From Neelides folsomi (lineage: Eukaryota; Arthropoda; Collembola; Neelipleona; Neelidae), in the NCBI GenBank assembly GCA_034687125.1, contig JAQGBZ010000665.1, positions 1-21,610 of the forward strand: a stretch of DNA of 21,610 nt, given 5' to 3'. The notes beneath the pieces were generated by a model that had not been told where the DNA came from, ran no database searches, and worked only from the letters and a program-made list of their open reading frames with translations. Below are positions 18,915 to 21,610 of the stretch, in pieces. A program made the position numbers and the translations under genes. Position 1 is the stretch's first letter; every line of letters begins with the position of its first letter.

Positions 18915-20907
18915 CTATTTAATACTTTTTCGCCATTTTCTTATTTCCCACAATAAACTGATAAAACCAGCTAACGAACCAATTGGAATAAAGAAGAAAA
19001 CAGCTTTAAACGATTTTAAAGTTAGCGGTTTCTCTGATAAATCTCCCCTTCTTTCCAAATCCAAGAGCTCTTCATAAATTTTCGGGTCTGAGATTTGTTT
19101 GTCCACAACAATTTTCTTTCCTCTTTTTTTAAATAAATAATTGACTTCCATTTCCCATCTTGTGTACAAATGGCCGTCCAAAGCTCCTGCTGAAATTCCC
19201 CAAAATGAATCTGTAAAAGGAGAATCCAGCGGCAATGCAATATGCATAGGCATTTTCTTCGCAGCGTCTTTTGAAACTAATAGTGAATCAATGCGGAGAT
19301 TCAAAGTCAAAAGTCTTGCGCCTATTTGCTGAATAATTGGTCCCCAATACATGCAAGCCATTTTGGATTCAATAAAAGCCATACGAACGCAGAGCTCTGG
19401 ATCTTTCACAATTTTTAAACGCTTTCTCAATTCCCCGATCACTTTTGATTCACTTTGGGTCATATATTCAGTTTCTAATGGGCCAAGGCCAGCCAGGACC
19501 AAAATATAATCGGTTCTTAGCGCGAGTTCAGAAATTGTTAAAGGGATTTTTTCAGGACGCGGAAAAGCAAGATTTGTCCTCAATGTACTTTTATATCCCG
19601 TTCCAAGAATTGTTCCAGCCATTAAAAGAATAAATGAAGTATATCTTAAAATATTTAATCATATTAATTAATAAATTAAAATTTGTAAATTATTTGATTT
19701 TTATTCTAATTTGGCAAAGATTAAATTAAAAATTTAGCAAAGAATAAATTAAAGTTTAAAATGATTTTAAAATAAATGACCTTATTCCTAATGGAATATC
19801 GGTTAGTCCTTGCTCCATTATCAAACTATAAGGTGCGATTGTTCCAGCTTCCCAAACAGCCATTGTGAACTTTCGACTATTTTTTAACCACATGATGACG
19901 AATTGAACAAAAAATATAAACAAGAATGAGGCGATTGTCCAAATCCAAACATCATTTTGAAATGAAAGAAGAAAAGTATACCACTTGAGATTTCTCTTGG
20001 GATGAGCTGCGAGAAAAATTAAGTCAAAAGAATGCAAAATGACGCCGTAACTTGGGAAATCAATTTTGGGAGAGTTAATGTCAATCGCTCGTCCGTATGT
20101 TAAATCTGTTTTCCCATAATAAACATTTGCAAAGTTCCCTGTCCATGTTCCATTAGGTAAAAGAGTCCCGTAGTCCAAACCAGTATAAATGGTTTCAAAC
20201 GTGAAATTAAAAAGTTTCGCCGATTCACTAAAAAATTTATAACTCGTCCCGCCCATTTGGATTTTTCCATCTTTATCTCCAATTTTGAATCCAAACGGAG
20301 GGAATTCATTTGATGAAGCTGTAAAATGTCGACCACGTAAATTCCCACCGAAATAAGGATTTCTAATATTTCTCGTAAATAAATTTTGGGAAATTTCTTC
20401 TAATTGACCTCCGTTGTATGTAAAGAGGTCGCCGTAAATTTCACAGTTTTCTGTGATTATAAATAACTTTTGGGCTAAAATTTGAATTTCTTTTAAATAC
20501 ATTAGAGAATTTAATTTATTTTTCTGTAACAAAATAATTGTTTTGTCTCTTCTTCGATTTATCAATGCCAAAGATTTTTTAATTTGAGTTAGTGATTCAT
20601 TTTGCGAAATAATATAAAGATTTATTAAAGAGTAAAATCCATTTGTTGATTCTCGAAAAGAAACGCTTATATTATAGGAAAAATTAACTTTTTCAGGAAA
20701 ATTTGAAATTAAATCCGTAGCACCAATTTCACTTGAATTAAAAATTAAACGGAGAGTTTGAGGTTTTGCATGGAAATTTTCAAAATATTTGACCGATGAC
20801 TTAATTGCATTTAAATAATGCAATTTTATAATTGGAACAGCTAAATGAATTCCCAATGCACAATTTATAAGAAAAATAATAGTTAAAAATTTTATAAGAA
20901 ATCTCAT
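18915..20907 (-). CDS. Divergent ionotropic receptor (IR, variant glutamate-receptor family)
   Basis: Exons 20907-19781 and 19644-18915 (phase 2) give 618 residues. A signal peptide (about 1-19, cleaved after NCALG) is followed by a short N-terminal region with no full amino-terminal domain, as in most IRs. Ligand-binding half S1 spans about 190-300 (FTASSNEFPPFGF, then GTLLPNGTWTGN, then DLTYGRAIDI). TM1 is at about 319-341, the pore loop at about 350-372, and TM2 at about 378-400 runs across the splice. The iGluR SYTANL-type sequence is reduced to GYKSTLRTNLAFP. S2 follows (RLLTLNLRIDSLLV, then the SPFTDSFWGISAGALDGHLYTRWE region) and a last membrane span at about 588-610. IRs form odorant- or taste-gated cation channels with co-receptors; this is a tuned, divergent subunit, not a co-receptor such as Ir25a. 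The splice restores the membrane segment, so the gene appears intact. Confidence 0.92.
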
Positions 20908-21610
20908 AATTCGACTATTTTTTTAATAAAATATTTTTTCTCTGATAAAATTAAATTAATTAATTTACAAATTGTATTTAATGGACAAAATAATTGATAT
21001 TTTATTTAAGTTACAGACAGCATCTTTTACATGTTGGTAATTGTACACTTGAAACATTTTCACTTTGGACAATGATTGATGATATTGACGGTTTTTTTCT
21101 TTAATGAAGAATTCATATTTGCATAAAATAGTGGAAAACCTTTTTAGTACATATCATAAAGAAAGTGAATATAAAAATGATTGTGCTATACAACAATGAT
21201 ATGATATATACTCTATAATACGTAAATTTATCCAAACCATCTGACATTGAGTGTTTTTAAAGATATAAAAATATTATATCATGAGATCATGACTAAAACA
21301 TTACCAATAAGACAAATGGTTTCGGGAATCACTAAATAACTAGATAAGCAATTTTATACAGAAAATCTACAATATTGAATCGATAATAATAATTATCCCG
21401 TTGTCTTATTCCAAAAGTTGAACTTTTTGTTATCGTGTTAATGAATTAATAAATAATTTCATTGCTAATTAAATAAGAATGTAAAAATAACAATTCCCCA
21501 ACAGACCTACATGGTTTACAATGTAGTTGATTCAACGTTTCAGGGATTGTCACATTAAGGTTGACGATGGCCGGCGAAAAGACGTTGATATGGGGTTACA
21601 GCTTAATACC
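20908..21610. other. 5' flank of the IR gene to window end
   Basis: AT-rich, no supported gene. The last ~45 bases are noticeably GC-richer and contain an ATG followed by 14 open codons to the window edge (21567 onward, plus strand), which may be the start of a gene or of a repeat that continues outside. Confidence 0.4.

Overview
The window looks like an AT-rich arthropod nuclear genome. Introns are short (about 50-600 bp, GT-AG) and the standard code is used. The gene families are an ionotropic receptor (IR), an insect-type gustatory receptor (GR) with the TYhhhhhQF signature, a Methuselah-like GPCR, a Star/FkbM-type methyltransferase-domain protein and a SINA/SIAH-like E3 ligase. GRs, IRs and large Methuselah-like and Star-like families together fit an arthropod, perhaps a springtail (Collembola). 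That placement is inference from gene content only. No bacterial, organellar or viral genes were seen.

Layout. About 990-4283 (+) is a Methuselah-like GPCR locus: a three-exon secreted ectodomain ending in a stop, a foldback repeat, then at least ten exons carrying the rest of an ectodomain and seven membrane segments. At 4814-5003 (+) lies a short GR-like C-terminal relic. At 5173-6726 (+) is a four-exon type II membrane protein with an FkbM domain. Converging on it at 8646-6883 (-) is a five-exon RING/SIAH protein whose last intron holds a tRNA-like remnant. At 9887-11509 (+) is a complete three-exon GR; its last two exons are short and were found by reading between open frames. At 12930-12059 (-) is a three-exon small protein consisting of a CENP-B/Tc5-type DNA-binding domain and little else. 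At 14021-13662 (-) is a single-exon secretory prepropeptide with four repeats cleaved at Lys-Arg, predicted to give Trp-amide peptides. At 14532-15129 is a 598-bp non-autonomous hAT element with a perfect 8-bp target-site duplication. At 17583-16781 (-) is a probable two-exon 67-residue membrane microprotein. At 20907-18915 (-) is a two-exon IR.

The genes do not form an operon-like unit. The receptors (GPCR, GR, IR) suggest a sensory or expanding-family neighbourhood. The least familiar objects are the Trp-amide propeptide, the stand-alone CENP-B-type domain protein, the membrane microprotein with a second open frame across its start, and the ectodomain-only arm of the Methuselah locus. All exon joins were made by hand from splice dinucleotides and reading phase, with no transcript data.
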